A DNA stretch of 64,000 nucleotides from Ferrimicrobium sp. (lineage in GTDB: Bacteria > Actinomycetota > Acidimicrobiia > Acidimicrobiales > Acidimicrobiaceae). Below are positions 44,846 through 52,880 of the stretch, one piece after another. Positions within the stretch are counted from its first letter, which is position 1, and each line of letters begins with the position of its first letter. Position numbers and translations under genes: made by a program. Below the pieces are notes generated by a model. It saw only the letters and a program-made list of their open reading frames with translations, was not told the origin of the DNA and did no database searches. The stretch is from contig NZ_DAHVNP010000031.1 in NCBI RefSeq assembly GCF_027319265.1, forward strand, positions 1 through 64,000, written 5' to 3'.

Positions 44846-46507
44846 TTACGACGGCATTACCGTGACGAGCGTTCCAATGTGAACTTGAGGGAAGACGACG
44901 GCTGCCGTGGGTACAGGGAGCTCGACGCAGCCGAGACTCTGCGGGAAGCCGTATTGTGCTCGCACGAACCCGTGGACCGCCTCTGATCCAAGGAAGTAAT
45001 TGATCCAATGGACGAGATCGTGATAGGTGGTGCCGTTTGGATTGGTGCCACTCATGTAATTTTCTTTGAAGCGCAGGTAGATCGGGAAGGTGCCATTCGT
45101 AGTCTTGAGTCCTGCAATACCGGTGTTTGTCGGACTCGTCAGGACGACACGGCCATTCTCCCAGAGATAAAGAGTCTCAGGTAGCGGTGCCTTTTGCACT
45201 TGAATCCACGCGTAGGGGTGCGGGTCAACGTTGTTGGAGATGACATCCTTGATCAGAGTTGGCCAGAGCAACGGGTTACTGGCCCAACCGCTGCCGTTGG
45301 TGTAGTTGAGGCTGTTGAAGTCCTCGAATGCCATGACTGCACCCTTGGTGATAACATTGGCGTTCCCTGGGCTCCAAAGGGAGGTGAGCTGCGTGGGCAT
45401 CGTCCAGCGCCAGTTAAAGGTGCCTTGTGGTGGCGACTGGAGGGCACTGAGCTGAGCTGCTTCGGTAGAGGCAACGGTGGTCGGCGAGGAGAAGGAGACG
45501 GGGAGATAGTTGAGCTGGGCTAGTACCTGTTGCAAACGGAGCATGGACATCGGTGCGCCGCTCAGCGCGAGTGTGGCTCCTGTGGCTCCACGGGCTCCGG
45601 TTGGACTTACAACAGCGACCGAGGTAGGGGTCGTCATGGTGAAGGTCTCTGAGGGCCAGAAGTCACCCGTTGTTGGTGTAAAAGTGAGTGTGTAGGGGGT
45701 CGGTTCACTCCAGTTCCCCTTGACAGGGTCGGCACCCTGGACGGTGGGACTGATGGTAGGCAGCTTGTTGCCAAAAACCTTTGTCACCGGTTGGGAAAGC
45801 GTGATGGTGATCGTTGCCTCGGGGGAGAGGTTGGTGAGATCCGGACTGATGATCGCCTCAGGTGTCGACCCGGATTGGCGGAAGAAGACCATGTTGGACG
45901 CTGCTGGGAGCGTCTCCCAGGGGTCAGGGACAGCCGCCACCTGCAGTGAACCGGCGGCGCTGTGGGAAGAACCAGGTATGGCAACGTGGCTCGTCGCCTT
46001 GTTGAGCTTCACATACTTTGTGGTGGAGTGGAAGGAGTAGGCAACGACGCTGACGGGATTCGAGAATTCAGACTGAACAGATTGACCTGAAGATGCAATC
46101 GCTACAGGATCGAGGAGGCGCGCACGGGGGGTATGGCCGGTAAGTGTCAGTCGTTGGGTTTTGCCAGCGATCCAAGCGATCCAAGAAGGACGCTGCAGAG
46201 TGACCGTGATCGTTGTCGTTACGCCAGTGGAGATGTGCTTGGTTGGCAGGACCTCTCCATCCTGGATCTCCACCGGAATAGGTTGTTGACCAACGGATCC
46301 AGCGACGCTGAGAACGCTTTGGTGTGCTCCCGAAGTGGTCAATTTGCCGAGCGAGGTGTAGGAGGAAGAGAGGGATGCTTTCGGCCAGTTGATTGCCATC
46401 ACGATGCCACCGGCGATCAACAGCCCCCCAACGACGCCACCGCCGATCGCTAGAGCATTGCGGCCGCGGTGTGACCCTTTCGACCTTGTATGCCTGGCAC
46501 TCGCCAA
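44846..46507 (-). CDS. Membrane-anchored L,D-transpeptidase with Ig-like region
   Basis: A 553-residue cell-wall enzyme. A basic N-terminus and one transmembrane helix (about residues 18-38) anchor it outside the membrane. A long beta-rich, Ser/Thr-rich middle part (residues 60-400) resembles Ig-like and peptidoglycan-binding segments (MSMLRLQQVLAQLNYLPV). The YkuD catalytic domain at the C-terminus holds EAVHGFVRAQYGFPQSLGCVE with catalytic Cys in SLGC. It should form 3-3 crosslinks in peptidoglycan. The start is TTG at 46507 with AGGAGGTG upstream; a TATACT -10 element lies further up, with a hairpin in the leader. Confidence 0.85.
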   Translation of the reverse strand: MASARHTRSKGSHRGRNALAIGGGVVGGLLIAGGIVMAINWPKASLSSSYTSLGKLTTSGAHQSVLSVAGSVGQQPIPVEIQDGEVLPTKHISTGVTTTITVTLQRPSWIAWIAGKTQRLTLTGHTPRARLLDPVAIASSGQSVQSEFSNPVSVVAYSFHSTTKYVKLNKATSHVAIPGSSHSAAGSLQVAAVPDPWETLPAASNMVFFRQSGSTPEAIISPDLTNLSPEATITITLSQPVTKVFGNKLPTISPTVQGADPVKGNWSEPTPYTLTFTPTTGDFWPSETFTMTTPTSVAVVSPTGARGATGATLALSGAPMSMLRLQQVLAQLNYLPVSFSSPTTVASTEAAQLSALQSPPQGTFNWRWTMPTQLTSLWSPGNANVITKGAVMAFEDFNSLNYTNGSGWASNPLLWPTLIKDVISNNVDPHPYAWIQVQKAPLPETLYLWENGRVVLTSPTNTGIAGLKTTNGTFPIYLRFKENYMSGTNPNGTTYHDLVHWINYFLGSEAVHGFVRAQYGFPQSLGCVELPVPTAAVVFPQVHIGTLVTVMPS

Positions 46508-46538
46508 TCGACACCTCCTCGTGAGAATTGCAGCTATG

Positions 46539-46568
46539 CTGGCCTGGCCGTAGCTTTTATCAGGCCAG
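46539..46568 (-). promoter_or_regulatory. Hairpin in the leader of the L,D-transpeptidase gene
   Basis: CTGGCCTG and CAGGCCAG form a perfect 8-bp stem around a 14-base loop, about 30 bases before the TTG start. It lies between a TATACT-type -10 element (about 46602-46607) and the ribosome site. No T-run follows, so it may be a structured leader, not a terminator. Confidence 0.4.
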
Positions 46569-46719
46569 TCTCGCCACGATTTCCCTAGCGAGTAGTCAAG
46601 AGTATAGTTCGTACGCGGGTGACGGGTAGTCGGTTTGTATCAGCAGGGTTGAGAGTTTCTTCAGACTTTGGTTCGGCGAGTGGTAGCGTCGGAAAAGCGC
46701 TCAAAAAGGCAGTTTAACG

Positions 46720-47322
46720 GTGGATACGAAGTTCCTGGTGGAGAGTTTTGTCACGCTTGTCGTGATTACTGATCCGATTGGCAATGTGCCAACATTCCTT
46801 GTGGTGACCCAAGGTAAAGGCACTAAGGCGCGTCAACGACTCGCGCTCGAGGCGGTGTTGGTGGCGACCGCCGTGTTAGCCGTCTTCGCCGGTTTCGGCA
46901 GAGAGATCCTGAGCTATCTTGGCATCTCGTTGCCCGCCCTCCAGGTCTCTGGTGGCCTGCTGTTGTTGATTGTAGCGTTACAGCTTTTGACGGGGAAGCA
47001 AGCGGAGCTCACGGCACAGTCCAAGGTCAATGTGGCGCTGGTTCCCCTCGCAACGCCCTTGATCGCTGGCCCCGGTGCGATCGCGACGGTCTTGGTATTT
47101 GCCGGTGAAGTACATTCGGTGGGAAATGCGCTTGGACTCGGGGTTGTGATCGTTGTGGTGATGGTGGTGCTGCTTGTTGTGCTTCGATTCTCCGTGCATC
47201 TCAGCCGCCTGTTACGCGAGGGGGGTATTGAATTGCTCTCTCGGGTCTTCGGCCTCCTCCTGGCCGCCATTGCAGTCCAACTGGCCGCCTCTGGAGTCTT
47301 AGCGTTTGCTCATGGACACTGA
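46720..47322 (+). CDS. MarC-family integral membrane protein
   Basis: A 200-residue protein with six transmembrane helices of the MarC/UPF0056 family. The opening FVTLVVITDPIGNVPTFLVVT, PLATPLIAGPGAIATVLV and the final RVFGLLLAAIAVQ are typical. The family's function is not settled, despite the name (multiple antibiotic resistance locus), and no transport substrate is proven. GTG at 46720 has AAAGG about 10 bases upstream. It is divergent from the L,D-transpeptidase gene. Confidence 0.87.
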   Translation: MDTKFLVESFVTLVVITDPIGNVPTFLVVTQGKGTKARQRLALEAVLVATAVLAVFAGFGREILSYLGISLPALQVSGGLLLLIVALQLLTGKQAELTAQSKVNVALVPLATPLIAGPGAIATVLVFAGEVHSVGNALGLGVVIVVVMVVLLVVLRFSVHLSRLLREGGIELLSRVFGLLLAAIAVQLAASGVLAFAHGH

Positions 47323-47661
47323 GCCCTGCAACTCACCAACGCCAGCGTCTCCATGATGTAGACCGCATGATGTGGACCGATAAGTGCTGCCCTCGCTAAG
47401 TGCTGCTCTCGCTGGAACAACTAGACTGGCGAGCAGGAGTGTGCGGTCTGATACGAGAGGGTCAAGTCCGGGTTGCTCGTGGTAGACGACGGCCGTGATG
47501 TGCATGGTAGTCGTTGGAATGGCGGTTGGTCGGTTGACACGGAGCTCATCGGTGGTAACGACATAGCAGTCGCACGGGTCGCACGTTTGTCGTCACCCGA
47601 GCGTAGATGGCGGTTAGGGGAGGGCGCTGAATGGGTTCTCTCAACAGAAGAAAGTGAGGCT
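47323..47661. other. Intergenic with back-to-back tandem duplications
   Basis: This stretch holds the tandem repeats at 47353-47412, a TAGACT -10-like hexamer at 47421-47426 and an open frame fused in phase to the peroxiredoxin. The fused part (47473-47661) has no similarity to that family. Confidence 0.4.
47353..47412. repeat. Two adjacent tandem duplications, 14 bp x2 and 16 bp x2
   Basis: ATGATGTAGACCGC (47353-47366) is followed directly by ATGATGTGGACCGA (47367-47380), then TAAGTGCTGCCCTCGC (47381-47396) and TAAGTGCTGCTCTCGC (47397-47412). The copies differ by two bases in the first pair and one base in the second. Confidence 0.8.
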
Positions 47662-48294
47662 ATGGTGGTCCAGTTAGGTGATATTGTTCCAGATTTTGAG
47701 GCGGATACGACAGTAGGGAAGATCCGGTTTCATGAGTGGCTTGGAGACTCCTGGGGTGTTCTATTTTCCCACCCCAAGGACTATACGCCGGTGTGCACGA
47801 CAGAGCTGGGTGAGGTAGCACGTCTACAACCAGAGTTTGACCGTCGATCCACCAAAGTGATAGGTCTCTCGGTCGATGACGTTGCGAGTCATCTGAAGTG
47901 GGAGTCGGATATCGAAGAGGTGCGAGGGCATGCGGTTGGATTCCCGATGATCGGGGATGCTGATCGGAAGGTATCGACTCTCTTTGGTATGATCCACCCG
48001 AATGCATCTGATACGCTCACGGTCCGCTCCGTCTTCATTATCGATCCTGCCAAGAAATTACGCCTCGAGATGACGTACCCAGCCTCGGTGGGCAGAAACT
48101 TTGCGGAGATTCTGCGGGTCTTGGACGCGTTGCAGCTCTCCGATGCTTTTCCTGTAGTGACCCCGGTGAATTGGAAGCCAGGTGACGAGGTGATCGTCGC
48201 TAACTCTGTCAGTGCTGAAGCGGCACGCAAGCAGTTCGAAGGCTTTCGCGAGGTGAAGTCGTACCTGCGCTTTGCCAAAGATCCCAAGGCTTAG
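47662..48294 (+). CDS. 1-Cys peroxiredoxin (Prx6 type)
   Basis: A 210-residue peroxiredoxin that reduces hydrogen and organic peroxides. The catalytic motif is PVCTTELG and the upstream HPKDYTPV is conserved; no resolving cysteine follows, and the long C-terminal extension (ending KSYLRFAKDPKA) marks the Prx6/1-Cys subfamily. ATG at 47662 begins the family-like sequence MVVQLGDIVPDF; GTGAGG lies immediately upstream. The frame is open further up but without similarity. A strong terminator follows. Confidence 0.92.
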   Translation: MVVQLGDIVPDFEADTTVGKIRFHEWLGDSWGVLFSHPKDYTPVCTTELGEVARLQPEFDRRSTKVIGLSVDDVASHLKWESDIEEVRGHAVGFPMIGDADRKVSTLFGMIHPNASDTLTVRSVFIIDPAKKLRLEMTYPASVGRNFAEILRVLDALQLSDAFPVVTPVNWKPGDEVIVANSVSAEAARKQFEGFREVKSYLRFAKDPKA

Positions 48295-48332
48295 ATCTCG
48301 AGTTGTAGCGCACCACGCCATAATGTCATAAT

Positions 48333-48373
48333 GAGGTGTCCTACCGGGGCCGATGGGACCGGTAGGACACCTC
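48333..48373 (+). terminator. Strong hairpin terminator after peroxiredoxin gene
   Basis: GAGGTGTCCTACCGG and CCGGTAGGACACCTC form a perfect 15-bp stem around an 11-base loop, 38 bases after the stop codon. A TATTTTC stretch follows within 7 bases. It could serve as a terminator in both directions, also for the minus-strand gene ending at 48570. Confidence 0.7.
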
Positions 48374-48569
48374 GTCGATATTTTCTAGGGCCGTCGTCCA
48401 GTAGGTGCTTGGACTAGCGAGAGACAAGATCTGGTCCGGGGTCGGGTAGAGTGCCGCTCTGGGTCCTATCGTTGGCGAGTGGGGCGATAACCTCGGTGGT
48501 ATCGCTGCGCGAGAGTGACTGTCTCCTGGTGGGAGATCTCCTGCTGTGTGCCGTTGGGGCTTACGAGGA

Positions 48570-49427
48570 TCATGACCAAGACAGGTAAGGCGGCGAGGGA
48601 GGCCCCATATGGCGGCCATCACGACGGCGATGACGTCGAACGAACCATGAGGCCACCGATACCAAGATCATCAATAACGCAATGACGACGATCGTGTATG
48701 CGAGTTGACTAGTATTGCCGAGTGCAAAGAGCGCAGGGGCCCCGGCGAACTCTAGCGTGTACGAGTCGGCGTACTTGAGGGCTTGTGACGGTGCGAGCTG
48801 CGTCGTGAAGGCGGCTCCATAACGGGTATTGGTGGAGGAGTCCTCCAGAATGACGGCGCGATGGCCCCAACATCCACTTGCCTTTGGGGATTGACAGTCG
48901 AGGTTAGATCCACCTCCGCCATTGGTGTAGCGATATCCGTCTTCGTACATCCACATAAAAACCACGACGATGGCGTTCGGGAAGTTGCCTGCCCAGTCAG
49001 ATCCTCCGTTCATCGATGCCGGGATGAATGGGTCTCGTGCTTGGGTGGCAGCCTGGCGGGCCAGGTGGTCAAGTTTTGGTGATGACTTTACTACGGTGGG
49101 GAGTTTCCTGATCGAGCGCTCATTATTGGCCAGGTAGACGAGTTGACGAGCCTGATTGAATGTGGCGAAATCTTGCGGAAGCGTCAGTTGTGGCAGGCCC
49201 TCGGTCCGTCGCGCTAGGTTGAGGTCGAAGAGCGCGGCTTGCATGCAGGCCGGTGTTGTGTCGGGAATCAGCGCCGAATGACAGGCTGTTTCCCAGTTTG
49301 GATCACCAGCTGGAATGGTCAAATCGTGCACGGGTGGTGACGTTGGCGACTGTGTGGGGGCAAAGAGGAAGAGTGAGGAGCCCGCGATGAGGAGAAGCAC
49401 CATCGCCACTATTACCACTCGCTTCAT
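48570..49427 (-). CDS. Secreted CAP/SCP-like protein with C-terminal membrane anchor
   Basis: A 285-residue protein with a signal peptide (residues 1-22) and a second hydrophobic helix near residues 245-262, so the middle portion is outside and the basic Arg-rich tail inside. The region from ACMQAALFDLNLARRTEGLP through FMWMYEDG and CWGHRAVIL resembles CAP (cysteine-rich secretory/antigen 5) domains, including the helix with LAxxNxxR-like pattern (YLANNERSIRKLP) and a late GHR motif; the match is tentative. Two paired cysteines frame the C-terminal part. AGGACAG lies just before the ATG. Function is unknown. Confidence 0.62.
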   Translation of the reverse strand: MKRVVIVAMVLLLIAGSSLFLFAPTQSPTSPPVHDLTIPAGDPNWETACHSALIPDTTPACMQAALFDLNLARRTEGLPQLTLPQDFATFNQARQLVYLANNERSIRKLPTVVKSSPKLDHLARQAATQARDPFIPASMNGGSDWAGNFPNAIVVVFMWMYEDGYRYTNGGGGSNLDCQSPKASGCWGHRAVILEDSSTNTRYGAAFTTQLAPSQALKYADSYTLEFAGAPALFALGNTSQLAYTIVVIALLMILVSVASWFVRRHRRRDGRHMGPPSPPYLSWS

Positions 49428-49559
49428 ATCGCTGTCCTGTCTGTCGCCTGGTCGTGCTGTATGGCCCTTCGATGGTGGAGTGCCGTTGGAGATATTGCCT
49501 GCGATACAAGCCTAGTGACGCGTTCATCGCTATGACCAAAGTCGTGGCCTTTGGTAACG

Positions 49560-49565
49560 TAGACT
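49560..49565 (+). promoter_or_regulatory. -10 hexamer before a 17-codon leader frame and the LLM gene
   Basis: TAGACT is followed by 6 bases and ATG at 49572, the same signature as at fdhD. The short frame opened there ends at 49625, 47 bases before the LLM oxidoreductase start. Confidence 0.3.
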
Positions 49566-49571
49566 GGGGCG

Positions 49572-49625
49572 ATGAGAGCAGAGGTTCGCAGCGGTAGGGA
49601 CATGATGGTGATAGGGACAATGTAG
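49572..49625 (+). CDS. Possible 17-residue leader peptide
   Basis: ATG at 49572 encodes MRAEVRSGRDMMVIGTM and a TAG stop. The only support is its placement exactly after a TAGACT -10 element. It has no similarity to known leader peptides and no regulatory residue run. It may be incidental. Confidence 0.2.
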   Translation: MRAEVRSGRDMMVIGTM

Positions 49626-49672
49626 CGATAATGGCATGGCGGAGATAGGAACATGGTGGAGACGGAGGCACG

Positions 49673-50701
49673 ATGAAGTTAGCGATGCAGATTAACTATG
49701 CGGGGAATATTCTTGATACGGTTGAGGAGGTCGTTCGCTACGAGAGTGCCGGACTCGATATCGTCTTTGTCGCCGAGGCCTACGGATTCGACGCCGTGTC
49801 TATCCTCGGCTATTTGGCGGCAAGAACGACACGTGTCGAGCTCGGGCCTGGCATTCTTCCTATCTACTCTCGTACGCCGGCGTTGATTGCGCAGACCGCG
49901 GCTGGACTTGATTACGTTTCAGGTGGGCGTGCTGTTCTTGGTCTTGGAGCCTCCGGTCCTCAGGTAATCGAGGGTTGGCATGGGGTTGCCTATGACCGAC
50001 CGATCGCTCGGACACGGGAGCTCATCGGGCTCTGTCGGAAGGTGTGGCGCCGTGAGCGACTGGAGTCTGATGGCATCTACCAGATTCCGCTTCGGGGCGG
50101 TACTGGGTTGGGTAAAGCGCTCAAACTGATTACCGAGCCAGTTCGGCCACGAGTACCGATCTACCTCGCGGCGATCGGACCAGCGAATGTGGCATTAGCC
50201 TCTGAACTCGCGGAGGGTTGGTTGCCTATCTTCTACCTTCCCGAACAGGCGGAATCGGTGTGGGGTGAATCGGTGCGCAAGGGACTGAGTCTTCGCGACT
50301 CTGATCTCGGTGATTTTGAGATCGTTGCGGGAGGTTTGCTCGCTATTGAGAACAACAGTCAGGATCTGCTTGATCTCGCGCGGCCATATGTGGCACTCTA
50401 CGTTGGGGGTATGGGTGCAAAGACGAAGAACTTCTATAACGACCTGTTCCGACGCTATGGATATGGCGACCTAGCGGAGCAAATTCAAGATCTCTATCTT
50501 GGCGGAGAACGGGAAAGGGCCGCCCAACTCGTGCCGAATGAGCTGCTGGAGCGCATGAACCTTGTCGGTAGTGCGGGTTTTGTTCAGGAGCGTGTCGAGG
50601 CTTTTGCCCATGCCGGCGTCACTACGTTGATGGTGACCCCGATTGGTAAAGATCCAATTGGTTCGTTCCGACAGCTGCGTTCCATGGTTGATCGGCTTTG
50701 A
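49673..50701 (+). CDS. LLM-class F420-dependent oxidoreductase
   Basis: A 342-residue TIM-barrel luciferase-like monooxygenase of the F420-dependent group. The FVAEAYGFDAVSILGYLAARTTRVELGPGI stretch, the long GLDYVSGGRAVLGLGASGPQVIEGWHGVAYD motif and RVPIYLAAIGP are characteristic. GGAGG is 6 bases before the ATG. F420 use is inferred from the family; FMN members exist. It heads an operon with a carotenoid-type glycosyltransferase and acyltransferase, so it may modify an isoprenoid or fatty substrate. Confidence 0.88.
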   Translation: MKLAMQINYAGNILDTVEEVVRYESAGLDIVFVAEAYGFDAVSILGYLAARTTRVELGPGILPIYSRTPALIAQTAAGLDYVSGGRAVLGLGASGPQVIEGWHGVAYDRPIARTRELIGLCRKVWRRERLESDGIYQIPLRGGTGLGKALKLITEPVRPRVPIYLAAIGPANVALASELAEGWLPIFYLPEQAESVWGESVRKGLSLRDSDLGDFEIVAGGLLAIENNSQDLLDLARPYVALYVGGMGAKTKNFYNDLFRRYGYGDLAEQIQDLYLGGERERAAQLVPNELLERMNLVGSAGFVQERVEAFAHAGVTTLMVTPIGKDPIGSFRQLRSMVDRL

Positions 50702-50702
50702 T

Positions 50703-51809
50703 TTGGTGCTTTCCATTGCGGTTCTGTGGCCGTTGTTGGTGGTCGTGGGGGAGGTATATTTTGCATGGAAGTTGTTGATTCCTCCTCGGTTTGATCGATC
50801 CCTGCTTGAGAGCGCTTCCGTCGTTAGGGTGGAGGTTGTGATTCCTGCACACAACGAGGCGACATCACTGTCAAAGCTGCTTGCCAGCCTGAGTGCCCAA
50901 AGGGGGGTCATCTTCTCCGTGACTGTGATCGACGATCGTTCAATCGATGGGACTGGTGCCATTGCACGATCACTGGGAGCCGAGGTCGTTCGCCTCGACC
51001 AGCGTCGGGGCAATAATCCGAAGGCAGGCGCTCTAAGCGCTTGGTCCCCTAAGGAGTCGACCGAGACGGTGGTCTTTTTGGACGCTGATGTTGTTCTTGT
51101 GGGTGCTGATGCGTTGGCTAGGTTGGTCGCCGCTGCCCGGAATCGACCGAATGATCTCATCAGTGTGCAGCCTTATCATCGGATGGAGCGCTGGTACGAG
51201 CAATTCGCATTTTTCCCCAACCTCGTCGCTCTGATCGCCTCAGGGGCGTTCGGGGCGCTAGGTCATCCCTACTCATCGGCTACCTTTGGTCCAGTATTGT
51301 GTTGCCAAGTAGCCCGATACCAAAGTGTCGGTGGACACGGAGCTGTACTGGACTCGGTGCTCGATGATCAAGCCCTGGGGGAAAAGTTTCGGCACACTAG
51401 CGGGCACACCATCCTCTATGGGGGTCGGAGTTGGATTGAGTTTCGGATGTACCCGGATGGGTTCTGGCAGTTACTTGAGGGGTTCCGCAAGAACGTCGCT
51501 ATCGGCGCCATCAGTGTTCGCGGCATCGGTGCATTGGTGGCGACCTTGATGATCGTTGCACAACTCTCGGCGATCGCAAATCTGGTTACCGATGCGCCAC
51601 ATGAGCTGGTCGGAGCCCTCGCCGTTGTGGGGTTGATGTTCTTCATCAATGTGCTGGTAGCGCGGCGTATCGGTTCTTTCACCTGGAGCAGTATGGTACT
51701 CCAGGTGCTCTACTTAGCAGCGTTCCTTGTGATCGTAGTGATGTCTGGTGTTGATCTGCTGCGTGGTACAACTACCTGGAAAGGGCAGCCAATGAGAACG
51801 AGGCGATGA
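50703..51809 (+). CDS. CrtQ-like family 2 glycosyltransferase, membrane-bound
   Basis: A GT2 enzyme of about 368 residues. It opens with a membrane helix, then EVVIPAHNEATSLSKLLASLSAQRGV (nucleotide site), VIDDRSIDGT and FLDADVVL (DxD), an RRGNNPKAGAL loop, and three or four C-terminal helices. It resembles CrtQ of the staphyloxanthin pathway, which glucosylates the carboxylate of a C30 carotenoid; the following gene is CrtO-like. The start is unclear: TTG at 50703 is chosen because the frame opens earlier (50643) only inside the LLM gene, and no ribosome site is seen. Confidence 0.72.
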   Translation: MVLSIAVLWPLLVVVGEVYFAWKLLIPPRFDRSLLESASVVRVEVVIPAHNEATSLSKLLASLSAQRGVIFSVTVIDDRSIDGTGAIARSLGAEVVRLDQRRGNNPKAGALSAWSPKESTETVVFLDADVVLVGADALARLVAAARNRPNDLISVQPYHRMERWYEQFAFFPNLVALIASGAFGALGHPYSSATFGPVLCCQVARYQSVGGHGAVLDSVLDDQALGEKFRHTSGHTILYGGRSWIEFRMYPDGFWQLLEGFRKNVAIGAISVRGIGALVATLMIVAQLSAIANLVTDAPHELVGALAVVGLMFFINVLVARRIGSFTWSSMVLQVLYLAAFLVIVVMSGVDLLRGTTTWKGQPMRTRR

Positions 51810-51812
51810 GTA

Positions 51813-52292
51813 GTGTCCAATGTGGTCGGCATGGCGCTTGCCGTAGCATTCTGGATCGCGACGAGCGTGGTGGTGGGGTTCCTCGGCGCACGGCTTCCGC
51901 TAACAGTGTTGCTCTCGATCGCTCGTCATCCCTGGTGGTTGGGTGGGCCAAAGGCACGCTGGTACCGACAAAGGCTATGCATTGACACCTGGAAGCATCG
52001 GTTGCCTGAGGCGGGAAGCTTTGGGGGTGGTGTCTCGAAACGGCGAATTGTCAATCGTCAGCACAGCACACTGGTAAGACTGTATTTGGAGACCGTGCGA
52101 GCAGAGTTGGTGCACACTGGGTTGTTGGTAATTCAGTGGTTGCCAGCGCTGTGGCTTAGCCCAGGTTTTGTCGTCGTGCCTGTGCTCTATGCCGTGCTTG
52201 CGAACGTTCCGTTTGTAGCGGTTCAACGCTACAACCGGGTGCGCCTGTCACGAATTGTCGACATCCATGATCCGTGGTGTCTTGACGAATAG
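51813..52292 (+). CDS. CrtO-like glycosyl-carotenoid acyltransferase
   Basis: A 159-residue membrane protein with helices at its N- and C-termini. It matches the glycosyl-4,4'-diaponeurosporenoate acyltransferase (CrtO) family: DTWKHRLPEAGSF, LETVRAELVHTGL and NVPFVAVQRYNRVRL correspond to its conserved KxWxxxLP, ExxRAExxH and NxPFxxxQRYNRxRL patterns. CrtO esterifies a glycosylated carotenoid with a fatty acid. GAGG lies 9 bases before the GTG start. It pairs with the CrtQ-like gene. The 3' end overlaps convergent orn by 45 bases. Confidence 0.75.
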   Translation: MSNVVGMALAVAFWIATSVVVGFLGARLPLTVLLSIARHPWWLGGPKARWYRQRLCIDTWKHRLPEAGSFGGGVSKRRIVNRQHSTLVRLYLETVRAELVHTGLLVIQWLPALWLSPGFVVVPVLYAVLANVPFVAVQRYNRVRLSRIVDIHDPWCLDE

Positions 52293-52811
52293 ATGCTCGC
52301 GGTAGTACTCGAGTTCAGCGATGCTATCCCGAATGTCGTCTAGAGCGCGATGGGAGCTGTCCTTTTTGGGCAAGTGTTCTGCCAAGCCAGGATACCAACG
52401 CTTTGCAAGCTCCTTGATGCTTGAGACATCGACGGAGCGATAGTGCAACCAGTTTTCAAGATCCGGCATATATTTGGCGAGAAAGCGACGATCAGTTCCA
52501 ATAGAGTTCCCGCACAGCGGCACCTGGCGAGCGTTCGGACAGTGTCGTTTAAGAAAGGCGAGGGCGGCAGAGTGGGCTTCTTCGAGAGTGGTCGTGGAGG
52601 CGCGAACGTCGGCGAGGAGCCCGTTGGTTTCGTGCATTTTCGTGACGACCTTCTCCATACCCCCTAACGCGTCCTCGTCGGCATGAATCACGAGCGGTCC
52701 GAACTCCTCGACGGTATTGAGGTCGTCGTCGGTAACAATCATTGCGATTTCTAGGATGACATGGCGCTCGGGGAGCAGCCCTGTCATTTCAAGATCCATC
52801 CATGCCAACAT
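52248..52811 (-). CDS. orn: Oligoribonuclease
   Basis: A 187-residue DEDDh exonuclease that degrades 2-5-nt RNAs and pGpG. AWMDLEMTGL supplies the first acidic pair, and the final motif is SSHRALDDIRDSI, with Asp and His intact. ATG at 52811 (MLAWMDLEMTG) is the canonical start; the frame is open another 700 bases upstream only as an antisense shadow of the divergent gene. TAACCT precedes the start by 7 nt, fitting a leaderless mRNA. Confidence 0.93.
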   Translation of the reverse strand: MLAWMDLEMTGLLPERHVILEIAMIVTDDDLNTVEEFGPLVIHADEDALGGMEKVVTKMHETNGLLADVRASTTTLEEAHSAALAFLKRHCPNARQVPLCGNSIGTDRRFLAKYMPDLENWLHYRSVDVSSIKELAKRWYPGLAEHLPKKDSSHRALDDIRDSIAELEYYREHLFVKTPRIMDVDNS

Positions 52812-52880
52812 GACAGCCAGGTTACTCGCTGTGTATGCTAAGTGGGGTACCATGAAGGTAAGACGAGCAAGAAGGGGCTT

